Source: Verrucomicrobiota bacterium (GTDB lineage Bacteria; Verrucomicrobiota; Verrucomicrobiia; Chthoniobacterales; UBA10450). From it: a DNA stretch of 6,980 nucleotides. Where the stretch lies: assembly GCA_003218735.1 (NCBI GenBank), contig QHOJ01000190.1, positions 1-6,980 on the forward strand, in the 5' to 3' direction. Numbering within the stretch: position 1 is the first letter of the stretch; every line of letters begins with the position of its first letter. The translations under genes and the position numbers were made by a program. Under the pieces are notes generated by a model, which was not told the origin of the DNA, made no database searches, and saw only the letters and a list, made by a program, of their open reading frames with translations. This document shows, one piece after another, positions 4,977-6,980 of this stretch.

Positions 4977-6886
4977 GCGATCTCGCGGCTTCTATCACAT
5001 GCTTTGCGTCGATGCCGCGCTCTTTCATCACTTCGGCACCGGGCGCACTTAACCCGAACTCATGCAGTCCGACTACTTTTCCGTCGAGACCGACGTACTG
5101 AAACCAAATCTCTGGAACGCCGGCTTCGATTGCAACGCGACGGCGACATGATTTCGGCAGAATTTCTTCGCGATATTCTTCCGATTCGCGCGCGAAGCGC
5201 TCAAAGCAAGGCACCGACACGACACGCACGCCATCGCCAAGTTCTTTCGCAGCGGCAAGGGCATGCTGCAATTCACTCCCGCACGATATGATGATAAGAT
5301 CTAGCTTCTCTTTTTCTCTTTTGGCAATGTAACCACCGCGCAATACGCCTTCACGACGCAAGTTCGCATCAAGCTCATTCAAAATCGGAACGACCTGGCG
5401 CGTGAGCGCGATTAAGGTCGGGCCGTCAATTCGCTCGACCGCCGCGACAAATGCGCCTGCGGTCTCTTCAGGATCGGCTGGACGAATCACATCGATGTGG
5501 GGCATCAAACGAACCGAGCTCACCGTCTCGACCGGTTCATGGGTCGGGCCGTCTTCACCAACGCCGATCGAATCGTGCGTGAAAATGTAAATGTTCGGCA
5601 ACCGCGCAATCGCGGCGAGCCGAATGGACGCCCGGCAATAATCAGTGAAAACCATGAAAGTGGCGCCGGACGCGCGGAACATTCCATGATAAGAAATCCC
5701 ATTCAGAATCGCACACATCCCGTGTTCGCGGATACCGAATCGAATGTTGCGCCCGCCGGGATTGTCGCGAGTGAAATCGCCGCCATCTTTAATGTAGTTC
5801 AATGTCGACCCGTACAGATCGGCGCTGCCACTCATGAGCAGCGGCATCGCTTGCGCGATTGGCTGCAACGCTTCACTGCCGGCCTTGCGCGTCGCGAGCT
5901 GCGCGTCCGCCGGGAAATTTGGAATTTTGGATAAAAGATCGACAGGAACTTTTCGCTTGATTCCATCATCGAGCATTTTCGCGCTCTCGGGATTTTTCTG
6001 GCGCCATTCGTTGTAAACTTTTTCCCAGCGATTGTAATCGGCCAAGAGCTTCTTTTTGTGCTCAGCGAAATAATCGCGCACTTCCTGTGATACGAAATAA
6101 TGCTCATCCGGCAGGCCGAGGCCTTTGCGCCCCGCATCGACGAATTTCGCGCCGGCTTCGCCGTGCGCTTTGTAGGTTCCGGCGACTTCCGGAATGCCTT
6201 TGCCGATCAGTGTGTGCGCGATGATGAATTGCGGTTTTCCGTTGTCGCGCTCCTTAGCAATATTCAACGCATCGAGAAATTGTTGCATATCCTGGCCATC
6301 GATCTCCTGGACATCGAACCCATAAGCTTCAAAACGCTTCCCGGTATCTTCGCTCTGCGTCTCCTTTGCCGCGGCATCGAGCGTGACCGCGTTTGAATCG
6401 TAAATAATGATCAGATTATCGAGACCGAAATGTCCGGCGAACGCACTCGCTTCGGACGCGACGCCTTCCTGCATGTCACCATCGCCCGCGAGGCAAATAA
6501 TATGCTGGTCTTCCAACGCCCTGACCAAGCGGGCCAGTGGTGCACTCCACGCCGGGCGTGTCGCCGAATTCCGGATGTCCCGGTGTTTTGCTGTGCAATT
6601 GGCGGAACCGTTTAATGTCCGACATTGGCAGATCGTATCCGCTCAAGTGCAGCCACGCATAGAGAAACATGCTGCCGTGTCCGGCGGAGAGCACGAAATA
6701 GTCCCGGCCGATCCAGCGTGGCTTGTCGGGATTATGCTTGAGAGCGTACCCATAAAGCACCGCGCCCATTTCGGCACAGCCAAGCGGCAATCCCAAATGT
6801 CCGGATTTCTACGCCTGTACCGCGTCCATGCACAAACCGCGTGCTTCATTTGCGGCCCGAGAAAGAATTTCGATATTTAGACTCAT
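4972..6886 (-). pseudogene. tkt: Transketolase, disrupted by an in-frame stop and a frame-shifting internal deletion
   Basis: Transketolase is a thiamine-diphosphate enzyme that moves two-carbon units in the non-oxidative pentose phosphate pathway. Translation from the ATG at 6884-6886 gives MSLNIEILSRAANEARGLCMDAVQA, then TAG at 6809-6811. The same frame then continues with [34 protein letters not shown] and [10 protein letters not shown]. Near 6511-6519 the homology jumps to another frame at [19 protein letters not shown] (thiamine-diphosphate motif) and continues intact to VIEAARSL and the TAG at 4972-4974. About 24 residues expected between GQGVG and LEDQH are missing. The intact second part includes GTYKAHGEAG, FGIREHG (catalytic Glu, codon 5725-5727) and IGVGEDGPTHEP. 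Restoring about 71 bp would give a 661-codon gene, the normal length. The long undamaged remainder suggests recent loss, or a sequence or assembly error. No Shine-Dalgarno sequence precedes the ATG; the leader there is pyrimidine-rich. Confidence 0.85.
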
Positions 6887-6937
6887 GGAAAAGAAAGAAA
6901 GATTTGAATTTTTGGATTAAAATTGAAGGCGCGAATC

Positions 6938-6967
6938 TCTATATGGCGGAAGATTTAAGTTCGACAA
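6938..6967 (-). promoter_or_regulatory. Candidate promoter upstream of tkt
   Basis: On the - strand TTGTCG (6962-6967) and TATAGA (6938-6943) are each four of six to the sigma70 consensus, with an 18-bp spacer. Transcription would start near 6930, leaving a leader of about 45 nt to the ATG at 6886. The match is modest and the window ends shortly beyond, so this is only a candidate. The remainder of 6887-6980 is AT-rich, and I see no other convincing element in it. Confidence 0.3.
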
Positions 6968-6980
6968 TCTATTTTCCACC

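Noticed and set aside
5497..5934. A 145-codon open frame on the + strand inside the transketolase region
   Set aside because: The - strand carries continuous transketolase homology with catalytic motifs across the same bases.
6809..6811. TAG read as a sense codon (stop-codon reassignment or pyrrolysine)
   Set aside because: The same gene ends in TAG at 4972-4974, other genes here use TAA and TGA, and a second independent lesion is present in the gene. Simple gene damage or sequence error is more likely.
6643..6849. A 68-codon open frame on the - strand over the transketolase N-terminus
   Set aside because: It is out of frame with the transketolase homology, which runs through the same bases in another frame. 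It is a shadow, not a separate gene or a further frameshift fragment.
6943..6980. ATG on the + strand opening a frame (M-A-E-D-L-S-S-T-I-Y-F-P) that runs off the window end, which could be a divergent gene
   Set aside because: Only about 12 codons are visible, with no close ribosome binding site and no recognisable homology. It overlaps the candidate tkt promoter. It cannot be supported from this window.

Overview
The window is about 7 kb of ordinary bacterial chromosome of moderate GC content. Gene order is cysJ (3' end) > sufT > cfa > rplI > dnaB on the + strand, facing a transketolase gene on the - strand. I could not search a database. Protein style (SufT-type DUF59 protein, a bL9 with a charged tail, a transketolase of the GTYKAHG type) and the intergenic repeats fit a soil Verrucomicrobiota genome (Chthoniobacterales-like). 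That assignment is an inference from memory of such genomes, not a demonstrated result.

Layout. 1-582 is the C-terminal NADPH-binding part of the flavoprotein subunit of sulfite reductase, cut by the window edge. 582-741 is a nested inverted-repeat element, and 811-837 is another dispersed-looking repeat. 847-1401 encodes SufT (iron-sulfur cluster assembly accessory). It is followed after 22 bp by a cyclopropane-fatty-acid-synthase-like methyltransferase (1424-2749). A near-consensus sigma70 promoter (2782-2809) starts a new unit, rplI-dnaB (bL9 and replicative helicase), whose two genes abut directly. 4887-4976 holds three consecutive short hairpin repeats between the convergent ends of dnaB and the transketolase gene. 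4972-6886 (-) is a transketolase gene with two N-terminal lesions: an in-frame TAG at codon 26 and an internal deletion that shifts the frame. 6887-6980 is its upstream region.

How the genes relate. They are mostly housekeeping functions: sulfur assimilation, Fe-S maturation, membrane lipid modification, translation, replication and the pentose phosphate pathway. I see no defence system, prophage, CRISPR array, transposase, tRNA or rRNA. The unusual content lies in two places. One is a family of 24-nt hairpin units that share a TGTAG head but have different, self-complementary stems. The other is the broken transketolase, where the deletion looks like recombination across a 9-nt direct repeat.
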